Origin: Candidatus Salinicoccus stercoripullorum
Lineage (GTDB): Bacteria; Bacillota; Bacilli; Staphylococcales; Salinicoccaceae
Direction: 5' to 3'
Assembly: GCA_019113295.1 (NCBI GenBank)
Contig: DXHR01000003.1
Location: forward strand, 1 to 64,000
DNA: 64,000 nucleotides
Shown here: piece by piece, positions 9,065 to 17,807 of the stretch
How the letters are laid out: every line of letters starts with the position of its first letter
How positions within the stretch are numbered: the stretch's first letter is position 1
Position numbers and translations under genes: made by a program
The notes under the pieces: model-generated
Database searches by the model: none
What the model saw: the letters and a program-made list of their open reading frames with translations, nothing else
Told to the model about the DNA's origin: nothing

Positions 9065-9094
9065 TTGAACAGACCTTTCTCTGTATACATAAAA

Positions 9095-9118
9095 CGGCTG
9101 CGCCTTCCGGCGCAGCCG
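9095..9118 (-). terminator. Hairpin between the small Cys-rich gene and the PPOX gene
   Basis: A perfect 10-bp stem CGGCTGCGCC / GGCGCAGCCG with a 4-nt loop, followed on the minus strand by TTTTATG. It lies about 31 bp upstream of the PPOX start and may stop transcription arriving from the right or attenuate the PPOX gene. Confidence 0.6.
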
Positions 9119-9124
9119 AGTCAT

Positions 9125-9458
9125 ATTTTAGGGGAGGTAAAATGTGTTACACCACTAATGTGATGTACATAGAATATAATACCTCACCACTTTAAAGTAA
9201 AGGAAATACCATTATGGCTGCATGAATTCATCATATGATAAGAATGATGGTTTCTGCGATCCTCCGTATGCCGGGCACTCTTCACATGCTGTCCAGCAAA
9301 TGCTGTGTTCCAGATCATATTGTCTGTTCCCGGCTCCTGACTGTTAAACTGAGCGGCGGGGTTACAGTGACTGCGAGCCCTTCTATGCAATACTCTGACG
9401 GCTCACAGTGTTAACAATCAGCATCGGTAATACTTTTGTCAGCCCCGGTACTTACATT
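9125..9458. other. Non-coding stretch
   Basis: About 330 bases without a credible gene. Open frames here (for example 9184-9390 minus) are rich in His, Ser and Asn, have no ribosome-binding site and look like chance. Confidence 0.4.
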
Positions 9459-9674
9459 TTAATGGATCAGTCTGTGGGAACATTGATACTTGAAAAATGC
9501 CGCCCTGTTCTTACTCGGCATGCCGCATTCTGTACAGACATATTTGTCGGCGGCGCCTCTGTCATAACTCTTGACGATATTTCCATGCCGGCATCTGTCA
9601 GGTACATTCAACATGGAAATGCTCCCTTTTTTCATCAGCATGGTGCTGATATCTTCTTTGAAAAACTTCTCCAT
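9459..9674 (-). CDS. Small Cys-rich protein, possible zinc ribbon (hypothetical)
   Basis: 71 residues from the ATG ending at 9674, preceded by an excellent GGGAGGT at 6 nt; an in-frame start 15 codons upstream has none. The C-terminal half contains C-x-H, then CTEC, then CSH, a pattern able to bind one metal ion. The N-terminus (MEKFFKEDISTMLMKKG) is amphipathic. No family recognised. Monocistronic, reading toward the hairpin at 9095-9118. Confidence 0.6.
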   Translation of the reverse strand: MEKFFKEDISTMLMKKGSISMLNVPDRCRHGNIVKSYDRGAADKYVCTECGMPSKNRAAFFKYQCSHRLIH

Positions 9675-9941
9675 TCTTTTACCTCCCTTTCTCCCTGATA
9701 TTGATTTCCTGATTGTCATATTTTTTATAACCGATTTTCAGAAGTTTAATCATGGAGATGTGAAAAAATACAATATGAAGCGATTTCATCCCAATTTTTT
9801 ATGCGGGACATACATATATAAATATATATAAACATATGGATATCGATCGGAAAATTCAGACAAATATGATTCCTGGGTATGAGTCTGTATGCTATCATAT
9901 GAGGTAATAAAAGGAATGAACATCTGGGTGGAGGGATGATA

Positions 9942-11720
9942 ATGACCGGAGAGATGGTATTTGTTGCAATGATGATAGTTGTCATGCTGATGATGCTGCT
10001 GTTTGAGGTGATGCGCGCAGATTTCACAGTGTTCTCCTTCCTGGTCATCTTCCTGCTGACGGGTGTGATATCAACAGAGCAGGCACTCAGCGGTTTTTCC
10101 AACGAAGGTATGCTGACCGTACTGCTCCTGTTCATCGTGGCAGGGGCCATCCAGAAACACGGCATCATTGAAAATTTTATCAATAAAATTCTTAATGACA
10201 GTAGAAGTCCGAGAAGATCCATGCTGAAACTGCTGGCGCCGGTTGCTGTTTCATCCGGATTCCTGAACAATACACCCATTGTCGTCACATTGACCCCGAT
10301 CATCAAGAACTGGTGTCAGAAAAACGGCATATCGCCTTCCAAATTTCTGATTCCACTTTCCTATATGACAATACTCGGCGGCACGGTAACTTTGATCGGG
10401 ACATCGACGACCCTCATCGTCCACGGACTTCTGATCCAGGCGGGGCTCGGGGGCTTTTCATTCTTCCAGCTGTCGGTTGTCGGTATACCGATCACAATAG
10501 TCGGACTCATATATATTATGACCATCGGCTATCGCCTTCTGCCGAGTACACTCGGTGCGAAGGAGCAGATCAGGCAGGAAGTGAAGGAGTTTCTGGCCGA
10601 AGCGGTCGTTGAGAAGGATTTTGAGTATATCGGTTCACATATCATCGATGCTTCCACCACATCTTTCAAAAATATATATATCATCGAAATCATCCGGGGG
10701 GAGGAGCGGATTTTTCCGGTCACCCCGACGACGCTCATCCGGGAAGGGGACCAGCTTCTCTTTTCAGGTACATTGAATACGATTGCGGAAGTCCAGAAGC
10801 AAAAAGGGCTCAATGTGATCACAGGCACGAACGAAACGCTGGAGAGCCTGAACTATGGTGACAATCATCTGGTTGAAGCAGTCGTCTCCCATCAATCGTC
10901 CATGGTTTCGCATTCGCTGAAATCCTCGATGTTCCGGAATAGATACAACGCAGGCGTCATTGCAGTACACCGCAACAATGAACGGATAAAGAGCCGGGTG
11001 GGGGATATCGTCATGAAGCCCGGTGATACTCTTTTAATGCTCTGTGGTGAAAGGTTCCTTGAGGAGCACATGCATTCCTCAGATTTCTATGTGGTGACGT
11101 CGGTGTCGCCGCCGGAATCGCTGAAACAGAACAGTGTGAAAGGGTGGATCGCAATCACTCTGCTGTTTGCCATGGTCAGTTCCGTCACTTTTGGGCTGCT
11201 CAGCATGTTCGAAGCGATGCTGCTTGCAGTGGTCATCCTTCTCGGCTTCAAACTAATCGATGCGGAGGAGGCGTTCAGTTATATACAGGTGAATGTACTT
11301 CTTCTGATAGCCAGCGCATTTGGCGTGGGTGCTGCCCTCACCGAGTCGGGGCTGGCACAGCTGATAGCTGAAAACATGATGGACTTCGCAAGACCGTTCG
11401 GCATTATCGGCATCATCGTCATACTGTACATGGTGACCAATATATTCACCGAATTGATCACCAACAGTGCAGCAGCGGTCCTCATGTTTCCGATAGCCCT
11501 TGAAATCTCTTCACAGATGAATGCGGATTATATCGGATTCGTCGTGCTGATCGCCATTGCGGGTTCCGCGAGTTTCATTACACCAATCGGCTATCAGACA
11601 AACCTCATCGTCTATGGGCCAGGGGGGTACAAGTTTTCCGACTATATCAAAGTCGGGGCCCCCCTGTCACTCATTACCATGGTGATTGCAACATTCATCA
11701 TTTATACAGTCTGGTTCTAA
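9942..11720 (+). CDS. SLC13/ArsB-type permease with two central RCK_C (TrkA_C) domains
   Basis: 592 residues. The ATG at 9942 has GGAGGG 6 nt away; the ATG at 9936 overlaps it. Membrane spans occupy about residues 1-195 and 395-592. Between them lie two cytosolic TrkA_C-like modules (about 205-285, RGEERIFPVTPTTLIREGDQ, and 295-370, NNERIKSRVGDIVMKPGDTL). SLC13-type SNTP-like loops are NNTPIVVTLTPI and ITNSAAAVLMFP. Proteins of this layout move dicarboxylates, sulfate or related anions with Na+; the RCK domains may bind a nucleotide or ion. Substrate unknown. Single gene. Confidence 0.85.
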   Translation: MTGEMVFVAMMIVVMLMMLLFEVMRADFTVFSFLVIFLLTGVISTEQALSGFSNEGMLTVLLLFIVAGAIQKHGIIENFINKILNDSRSPRRSMLKLLAPVAVSSGFLNNTPIVVTLTPIIKNWCQKNGISPSKFLIPLSYMTILGGTVTLIGTSTTLIVHGLLIQAGLGGFSFFQLSVVGIPITIVGLIYIMTIGYRLLPSTLGAKEQIRQEVKEFLAEAVVEKDFEYIGSHIIDASTTSFKNIYIIEIIRGEERIFPVTPTTLIREGDQLLFSGTLNTIAEVQKQKGLNVITGTNETLESLNYGDNHLVEAVVSHQSSMVSHSLKSSMFRNRYNAGVIAVHRNNERIKSRVGDIVMKPGDTLLMLCGERFLEEHMHSSDFYVVTSVSPPESLKQNSVKGWIAITLLFAMVSSVTFGLLSMFEAMLLAVVILLGFKLIDAEEAFSYIQVNVLLLIASAFGVGAALTESGLAQLIAENMMDFARPFGIIGIIVILYMVTNIFTELITNSAAAVLMFPIALEISSQMNADYIGFVVLIAIAGSASFITPIGYQTNLIVYGPGGYKFSDYIKVGAPLSLITMVIATFIIYTVWF

Positions 11721-11782
11721 AAGGGTATAATGGCGGAAAAGTGATTTTTATTTTCTAAAATGATCATAAGGAGCATCAATGA

Positions 11783-12757
11783 ATGAGACTTGGAATTTTG
11801 GATCAGATGCCCCGGCAAAAAGGCATGACGGCTGAGGAAACAGCAGCCAGTACATTGGAGATGGTCCGTCATGCCGAGAATCTGGGTTATGGGAGCTATT
11901 GGTTCGCAGAACACCATGCAACCCGCGGCATGGTCTCGAGTTCGCCGGAAATCATGATGGCTGCTGCTGCGGCACGGACTGAGAGTATCAAAGTCGGATC
12001 GGGCGGCATTCTTCTTCCACAGTACAGTGCCTATAAGGTGGCAGCACAAATATCGCAGCTCGAATCCCTGTATCCGGGCAGGATAGAGGCAGGTGTCGGG
12101 CGTTCCACTGGCGGCGGTGAATTCGTAAGGAAACGGCTCGCCGATTTCAAGCCTGACCAGATGGGGGATTATCCGGAGAAACTGGAAGCTCTGGCGGGTT
12201 ATCTCAACAAGGAAGGGAAGATCAGGGCGGCACCGAGGACAGAAGGAAAACCGGAACTCTATGCCCTCGGGCTCGGAGAAAACAGTGCGGAAATGGCTGC
12301 AGCACTCGGCGTCGGATATGTATTCGGACACTTCATCAAACCAGACAGGGGCAAAGCAGCCTTTGAAGCATACCGCAGGAAATTCAGACCGGGGCTGCTC
12401 GGATCTCCGAAGGCGAAGGCCTGTGTCTTCGTCATCTGCGGCGAGGACGACGAACATGCAGAGTATATGGCAGCCTCCCAGCACATCTGGCTGTTGAATG
12501 TGGAAAAGGGGCTGGACAGCCGGGTACCGGATGTCACAACTGCACATGAACGTATGAGTGCATTGAACGAAAGAGAAAAGGAAACTGTTGAGAAGAACAG
12601 GGGGAGGATGATCATCGGCGGACCTGAAACAGTCAAAAGGAAACTTGACCATTTCAGCGCGCTCTATCAGTGTAAAGACTGGCTGCTGCTCTCAAACATG
12701 TATGACCGGGAAGAGAAGCGGAAATCCTTTGAACGCGTGAGTCAGCTGTACTTATGA
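11783..12757 (+). CDS. LLM-class flavin-dependent oxidoreductase (MsnO8-type)
   Basis: 324 residues of the bacterial luciferase-like monooxygenase fold. The N-terminal block AENLGYGSYWFAEHHATRG and the glycine-rich VGSGGILLPQYSAYKVAAQ are diagnostic, and PGRIEAGVGRSTGG is the usual flavin-phosphate loop. It would need reduced FMN from a reductase such as the one encoded at 12801-13367 in convergent orientation. AAGGAG lies 9 nt before the ATG. Substrate unknown. Confidence 0.88.
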   Translation: MRLGILDQMPRQKGMTAEETAASTLEMVRHAENLGYGSYWFAEHHATRGMVSSSPEIMMAAAAARTESIKVGSGGILLPQYSAYKVAAQISQLESLYPGRIEAGVGRSTGGGEFVRKRLADFKPDQMGDYPEKLEALAGYLNKEGKIRAAPRTEGKPELYALGLGENSAEMAAALGVGYVFGHFIKPDRGKAAFEAYRRKFRPGLLGSPKAKACVFVICGEDDEHAEYMAASQHIWLLNVEKGLDSRVPDVTTAHERMSALNEREKETVEKNRGRMIIGGPETVKRKLDHFSALYQCKDWLLLSNMYDREEKRKSFERVSQLYL

Positions 12758-12759
12758 AT

Positions 12760-12799
12760 GAAAACGGGGGGATATCACATTCTGATATCCCCCGTTTTT
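12760..12799. terminator. Terminator shared by convergent flavin genes
   Basis: GGGGGATATCA / TGATATCCCCC with a 5-nt loop is followed by GTTTTTG on the plus strand and preceded by AAAAC, so it can also act on the minus strand. Confidence 0.85.
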
Positions 12800-12800
12800 G

Positions 12801-13367
12801 TCAGAAGCCGTATGATGCCTCTTTCTCTTCTTTGATTTTCCGGTATGTTTCCGCAAGGACAAGTGTGTCTTCTGCCAGTCTGTCGATACGGTAGATGACG
12901 TCGTCATCGATGATTTCACCATTTGCAAAATACCGTTCTTCTATGAATACATAGGATTGAAGTATCTGTCCTTTCATATATCCGATGATCGGTTTCAGCT
13001 GGTTTTCAAGAATGAGGAAGTGCTTGGATGAACCGGCTGTCGCAAGCATACTGACGGTCTTGTCCCTGAAACCGTCACGGGGAAGCAAATCGAAGACATT
13101 CTTCAATGCCCCGGGGATGGAAGCCTGGAAAATGGGTGTGCCGATGACTATCGCATCCGCTTCCATCAGTGTTTTGGTAAGATGTCCGGTATCCCCACCA
13201 TAATCCAGGAAATTGCGGCCGTCACTGAATTGGATATCAAAGTCCGCCAGATCAAGAAGTTCTGTATTATGCTCCGGATGGTTCTTGTTGAAAGATGCTT
13301 TGACGTATTCCATCGCAGTCCTGGTCTTGGAACCTGCAACGGAACCGGATAATATTACGATGTTCAT
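12801..13367 (-). CDS. NADPH-dependent FMN reductase
   Basis: 188 residues, flavodoxin-like fold. GSVAGSKTRTAM near the N-terminus binds the FMN phosphate and GTPIFQASIPGALKNVFDLL is the SsuE/YwqN family signature. It starts 12 nt after the luciferase-like gene stop at 13380 with AGGAGG 8 nt upstream, so the two form an operon: the reductase supplies FMNH2 to the monooxygenase. This is the standard two-component flavin arrangement. Confidence 0.9.
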   Translation of the reverse strand: MNIVILSGSVAGSKTRTAMEYVKASFNKNHPEHNTELLDLADFDIQFSDGRNFLDYGGDTGHLTKTLMEADAIVIGTPIFQASIPGALKNVFDLLPRDGFRDKTVSMLATAGSSKHFLILENQLKPIIGYMKGQILQSYVFIEERYFANGEIIDDDVIYRIDRLAEDTLVLAETYRKIKEEKEASYGF

Positions 13368-13379
13368 GGAAGATGCCTC

Positions 13380-14435
13380 CTATTTTTTCGTGTGTTTCCT
13401 GATTGCCGGCAGTATTTCACTGCCGATGATGTCGATGTTACGCTTCAGTCTGTCGAATGGGACACCGCCGAAATCCATCTGCCCGATATAGCGCTGATGG
13501 CCAAACACTTCATGCTGGTAGAGTATTTTTTCTATAATCTCCTGCGGGCTGCCGACATTCATGACATCTCTCGGATTCGCGCCCTGTGCGAAATGCTGTT
13601 TGGGGTATCCACGGCCGTTGGTGCGGATCATCCCATCATTGATATGCGGATAGATCTCCCTCTGTGCCTGCTGCGTTGTTTCGGCAGGATAGAAAAATCC
13701 GGCAGTCGCCACCGGCAGCCTGTCCGGATCATGCCCATTCTGCTTGGCAGCCTGCCTGTATACATCAATCGTGTATTTATATGAAGAAACCGGGCCTCCA
13801 AGTGTTGCGAGGAACATGGGAACACCAGCCCGTCCGGCTTTTTCAGCACTTGCAGGGGGGCCGCCGACTGCCCGCCAGATCGGCATTGAACCGTTTTTAG
13901 GCCGGGGGAGGATCTGGGCATCACGCAGCGGTTTGCGGAACTGTCCTTCCCAGTTCACTACTTCATGTTCATTGATTAGACGGAGAAGGTCGAACTTCTC
14001 CTCATAAAGTGCTTCGTAATCATGCAGATCGTAGCCGAGAAGCTCAAAGTTACCGACCCTGGACGCACGCCCGGCAATGATTTCCGCCCTGCCGTCCGAT
14101 ATGAGGTCGATTGTGGCAAAGTCTTCATATACACGGACAGGGTCGAGCGTGCTGATGATGGTGGATGAGCTTGCGATTTTTATCGTCTCTGTTGCCTGCG
14201 CGATGGCACCGAGCACAACCGAATGTGCCTGGGTCGTAAAATACTCCTGATGGCTCTCTCCGACTGTGAAGAGATCGACCCCGGCCTGTTCGGCAAGCTT
14301 GGCAATTTCTATGATTTCCTTTATGCGCTGCCGGGCTGGAATGCGTTCGCCGGTATGCGGGTTGTGAAGATGGTCCCCCAATGTATAGAGACCGAACTCA
14401 AGACCGTATTCCTTGTCTATCCTGTATTGCTCCAT
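13380..14435 (-). CDS. LLM-class flavin-dependent monooxygenase
   Basis: 351 residues. Hallmarks are YGLEFGLYTLGDH, AGVDLFTVGESHQEYF, SSTIISTLDPVRVYEDFATI and GRAEIIAGRASRVGNFEL. It belongs to the group often named luciferase-like or alkanal-monooxygenase-like; the substrate is not deducible. First gene of a two-gene operon with its own FMN reductase. AAGGA lies about 8 nt upstream of the ATG. Confidence 0.88.
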   Translation of the reverse strand: MEQYRIDKEYGLEFGLYTLGDHLHNPHTGERIPARQRIKEIIEIAKLAEQAGVDLFTVGESHQEYFTTQAHSVVLGAIAQATETIKIASSSTIISTLDPVRVYEDFATIDLISDGRAEIIAGRASRVGNFELLGYDLHDYEALYEEKFDLLRLINEHEVVNWEGQFRKPLRDAQILPRPKNGSMPIWRAVGGPPASAEKAGRAGVPMFLATLGGPVSSYKYTIDVYRQAAKQNGHDPDRLPVATAGFFYPAETTQQAQREIYPHINDGMIRTNGRGYPKQHFAQGANPRDVMNVGSPQEIIEKILYQHEVFGHQRYIGQMDFGGVPFDRLKRNIDIIGSEILPAIRKHTKK

Positions 14436-14531
14436 CTGATCATTCCTTTTTATAAGTTAGTTACTATATGTCAATTATAATGGAATGGATGATTATATTC
14501 ACCCGGTACGAAAGTATGAAAATGGTTCCCA

Positions 14532-14567
14532 ATAAAAATCAGCACATCCCGAACCGGGATGCACTGA
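14532..14567 (-). terminator. Terminator of the formamidase gene
   Basis: On the minus strand TGCATCCCG / CGGGATGTG pairs around GTT and is followed by CTGATTTTTATT. Confidence 0.65.
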
Positions 14568-14573
14568 CGAAAA

Positions 14574-15875
14574 TTACAGATATGCATTTCTGACTGTATT
14601 CCAGAGACCGGCCTGCTTAAGATGCTTTTTCGGCGCAAGGAACGTCACAGTCACAACGCCGGGGTTCCTGCCGATGTCGATTGAACCGTTGATGGTTGCA
14701 CGGTTCATGATTTCAGGCACTGTCACATTGAAAAGTGAAGCAGCACGTGCCATGCCGTTTTCTGTCGCTGCGTTCAGATCTGCGCCTGTGCCGATGAATG
14801 AGACCGGATAGCTTTCTTCGATTTCGGCCATGTTCCATTTATGGGCCAGTTCCTTTGCCTTTTTCATCTCATTTTCTGTAAAAGGTTTTGCAAGCGGCGG
14901 CAGGTCTTCAGTGAGCGGGAGCAGTACCGGTCCCGTGAGTTCCGCTCCCTTGATGACTTTCACCTGCAGGTCCACGATGCCGGCGACATCTGTAGTATGA
15001 CCGGCAATTTCACCATTGCCCTGCATCGCATGCATATCCCCGAGATATACCCCGCCACCCGGCACTTTTACCGGGCAGATCAGCACGGCACCTTCCCGGA
15101 CACGGTTTACATCCATGTGACCATCGGTCCGTTCTTCAAGCTGTTCTTTTGTCATGCTGTAGTCATGTGGCGCATCGATCAGGAACTGTCCGAAATCCCC
15201 CGCATTATGGGAGTCGGGGAAAGCGCGGGATGGTGTCGTTCCCAGCTGGCCGAGGAAAGGGATGACCCTTGCCATGGCACCGACGATGTCATGCGGTGCA
15301 AAAGTCACTACGGGATGCTGGATGGAATTTTCAGGAGTGCACATGTATCTTTTACCTTCACGGGCGATGATCTCCGCATTTTCCTTGTTGAGGGTCAAAC
15401 CAATGGTCCGCTGTCTGTCAAACGCCATCGTATAGGCATTTGTAAAGGTGAAAGGGGTGACATCCCCACCGCATTCAGCACACCTTACCGCACCCTGACC
15501 GATACCATCGACTTTCGATTTCGGGTTTTTGGCGCCGCAGCCGGGGCAGACCCCGGCAACAAACGGATCCCCTGTGAACCGGCCCTCCATCGGCTTGTCA
15601 TTGCCTGATGCGGTGGCGTCGGACGTGACACGGATGGAATTGATATGGATTGCAACTGCGTCACCCACTTCCGCACCCTCCACATAGACAGGCTTTGTCA
15701 CTTCGTGACCGCCTTTCAGTTCAGGGGTGATCATCGGCCCCCAGCATCCCGGTGCAGTGTTGGCCACGATATGTCCGCCGTCCTTCACGAAGTAGCGCAT
15801 CTTTTCTTCCGGATCCAATATGCCATTGGTAAACTCGTCAACAAAAACAGTATGCTTTGCTTTTTGCTCTGTCAT
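14574..15875 (-). CDS. Acetamidase/formamidase family amidase
   Basis: 433 residues, full length for FmdA/AmdA enzymes, which hydrolyse formamide or short amides to ammonia and the acid in the cytosol. Diagnostic segments are GGHIVANTAPGCWGPM, VCPGCGAKNPKS..RCAECGGDVTPF (a four-Cys metal-type knuckle), GVYLGDMHAMQGNGEIAGH and the C-terminal RNPGVVTVTFLAPKKH. AAGGAG lies 9 nt before the ATG. Single gene with terminator. It may feed nitrogen from amide waste, in keeping with the M20 hydrolase operon nearby, but no link is shown. Confidence 0.9.
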   Translation of the reverse strand: MTEQKAKHTVFVDEFTNGILDPEEKMRYFVKDGGHIVANTAPGCWGPMITPELKGGHEVTKPVYVEGAEVGDAVAIHINSIRVTSDATASGNDKPMEGRFTGDPFVAGVCPGCGAKNPKSKVDGIGQGAVRCAECGGDVTPFTFTNAYTMAFDRQRTIGLTLNKENAEIIAREGKRYMCTPENSIQHPVVTFAPHDIVGAMARVIPFLGQLGTTPSRAFPDSHNAGDFGQFLIDAPHDYSMTKEQLEERTDGHMDVNRVREGAVLICPVKVPGGGVYLGDMHAMQGNGEIAGHTTDVAGIVDLQVKVIKGAELTGPVLLPLTEDLPPLAKPFTENEMKKAKELAHKWNMAEIEESYPVSFIGTGADLNAATENGMARAASLFNVTVPEIMNRATINGSIDIGRNPGVVTVTFLAPKKHLKQAGLWNTVRNAYL

Positions 15876-16111
15876 TTGATACAGCTCCTTCCGGATATAT
15901 TACCAGTACCCCCATTTTACCACGATGATTGGGAAAGGGCTTTCATTATGCATGTGTGTTTCTTAAAAGAAGAGCATCCATATCATTACATGATGTTTAC
16001 AGTCCCTTAATTGGGGATTATATTTGCATCCATGAATTAAAGATAGTAAAATTTCTGAAAATATGATAATGTTTCTTAAGATATTGAATTCAGACTATTA
16101 GGAGGTTAATT

Positions 16112-17731
16112 GTGAGCGATTCCAAAGTTAAAGAGTCTTATGACAATCTGTGGCGTGAATCCAAAAGAACGAAATCGCTGCTGAAGTTCTTCAGCGTGAA
16201 TGAGTCTAAAAAACACGCCGAAAAGGGCAGTTATCCGACCAATGATGAGGGCCCTGAAAAATCCTATAACCGTCTGCAGCTGACCGGTCTGATACTGGGG
16301 CCGGCGCTTTTCATCCTGACGCTCCTCTTTTTGGAAGCTGAAGGGCTCGACGGCGCGGGTGTATTCGTTGTCGCTTCGACATTATGGATTGCGACGTGGT
16401 GGATCACTGAAGCCATCCCGATTCCGGCAACGTCCTTAATGCCGCTGTTCCTGTTCCCGATGGGTGGCGTCATGGACAGTGGCACGACGACCAGCTCCTA
16501 TGGTAATGACATCATCTTCCTGTTCCTTGGCGGTTTCCTGATTGCGCTGGCGATGGAGAGATGGAATCTACATACCCGGATTGCACTGTCGATCATCAAC
16601 GCAATCGGGACCACGACGGCGACCATCCTTCTGGGTTTCATGATCGCGACCGGCTTGCTCTCCATGTTCGTGAGTAACACGGCAGCGGTAATGATCATGA
16701 TTCCAATCGGAATGGCGATCATCAATGAAGCGAACGCGCTTACCGAAAGCGGGATGGAAGCGGATCTGAAAATGTTTGAGAAATCACTTGTGCTTGGTAT
16801 CGGCTATGCCGGAACCATCGGCGGCCTCGGTACATTGATCGGTACACCACCGCTCATCATCATGGCAGGCCAGCTGAAAGAGATCTTCGATCTGGACCTG
16901 AGTTTTGCGCAGTGGATGATGTTCGGTGTGCCGATTGTCATCATCTTCCTGGGGCTTGCATGGGCATATATGAACTATGTGGCGTTCAGGCATGACATGA
17001 AGCAGCTGCCCGGCGGGAAGAGGATCATCACAAGCGAACTTGAGAAACTGGGTAAAATATCAAGGGAAGAGATTCTCGTACTGATCGTCTTCCTGTTTGC
17101 GGCATTCATGTGGATTACCCGCGGCTTCATCTGGGAGAACCTCGAAATGACTTCAATGCTCACAGACGGGGCGATCGCGATGCTGGCTGCAGTGATCCTG
17201 TTCCTGTTGCCGACAAAAAGGGGCTCCAAGCGCATACTCGACTGGTCGGTTGCAAGAGAGCTGCCGTGGGGAGTGCTGCTCCTGTTCGGCGGGGGACTTG
17301 CACTCGCTGCGGCAATTGTGGAAACCGGAGTGGACCAGTGGCTGGGTGAGCTGCTGACCGAGGTTGAAGGCGTGCACATCGTCATTGTCATAGCCATCGT
17401 CGCACTGGGTATTCTATTCCTGACGGAAATCACATCCAACACAGCAACAGCGACAATGATCATTCCGGTGCTTGCAGGTCTTGCGATTGCGCTGGAAGTC
17501 CATCCGCTTACGCTGATGGTGCCGGCAGCGATGGCGGCCAACTGTGCATTCATGCTCCCGGTGGGGACACCGCCGAACGCAATCGTGTTCGGTACGAACA
17601 AGATCAGTATACAGGAAATGGCGAAAACAGGATTTGCGCTCAACATGGTTGCGGTCGTGCTGATAGTCGCTTTTGTCTATCTTCTGATGCCGGTCCTATT
17701 CGGCATCGACCTGATGAATTTCAACGGATGA
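16112..17731 (+). CDS. DASS/SLC13 family sodium-coupled dicarboxylate symporter
   Basis: 539 residues, starting at GTG 5 nt after TAGGAGGT. A polar N-terminal tail of about 50 residues precedes 11 or so membrane spans. Both SNT motifs are present: FVSNTAAVMIMIPIG and ITSNTATATMIIPVLA, followed by PVGTPPNAIVFGT, the SLC13 signature. It resembles the staphylococcal dicarboxylate symporter SdcS (fumarate, malate, succinate). Single gene ended by a strong terminator. Confidence 0.9.
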   Translation: MSDSKVKESYDNLWRESKRTKSLLKFFSVNESKKHAEKGSYPTNDEGPEKSYNRLQLTGLILGPALFILTLLFLEAEGLDGAGVFVVASTLWIATWWITEAIPIPATSLMPLFLFPMGGVMDSGTTTSSYGNDIIFLFLGGFLIALAMERWNLHTRIALSIINAIGTTTATILLGFMIATGLLSMFVSNTAAVMIMIPIGMAIINEANALTESGMEADLKMFEKSLVLGIGYAGTIGGLGTLIGTPPLIIMAGQLKEIFDLDLSFAQWMMFGVPIVIIFLGLAWAYMNYVAFRHDMKQLPGGKRIITSELEKLGKISREEILVLIVFLFAAFMWITRGFIWENLEMTSMLTDGAIAMLAAVILFLLPTKRGSKRILDWSVARELPWGVLLLFGGGLALAAAIVETGVDQWLGELLTEVEGVHIVIVIAIVALGILFLTEITSNTATATMIIPVLAGLAIALEVHPLTLMVPAAMAANCAFMLPVGTPPNAIVFGTNKISIQEMAKTGFALNMVAVVLIVAFVYLLMPVLFGIDLMNFNG

Positions 17732-17746
17732 AAATACAATAGAGAA

Positions 17747-17781
17747 GAAACGGACCCGCTTTTGCAGCGGGTCCGTTTGTG
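17747..17781 (+). terminator. Terminator of the DASS symporter gene
   Basis: The 13-bp stem AAACGGACCCGCT / AGCGGGTCCGTTT with a short loop ends in GTTTGTG; A-rich flanks allow use on both strands. Confidence 0.85.
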
Positions 17782-17807
17782 TATCAGGATATCATTGCCG
17801 GTCTAAA

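Noticed and set aside
9184-9390. 68-codon minus-strand frame near the PPOX gene
   Set aside because: No ribosome-binding site, His/Asn-rich low-quality translation, no resemblance to a known family.
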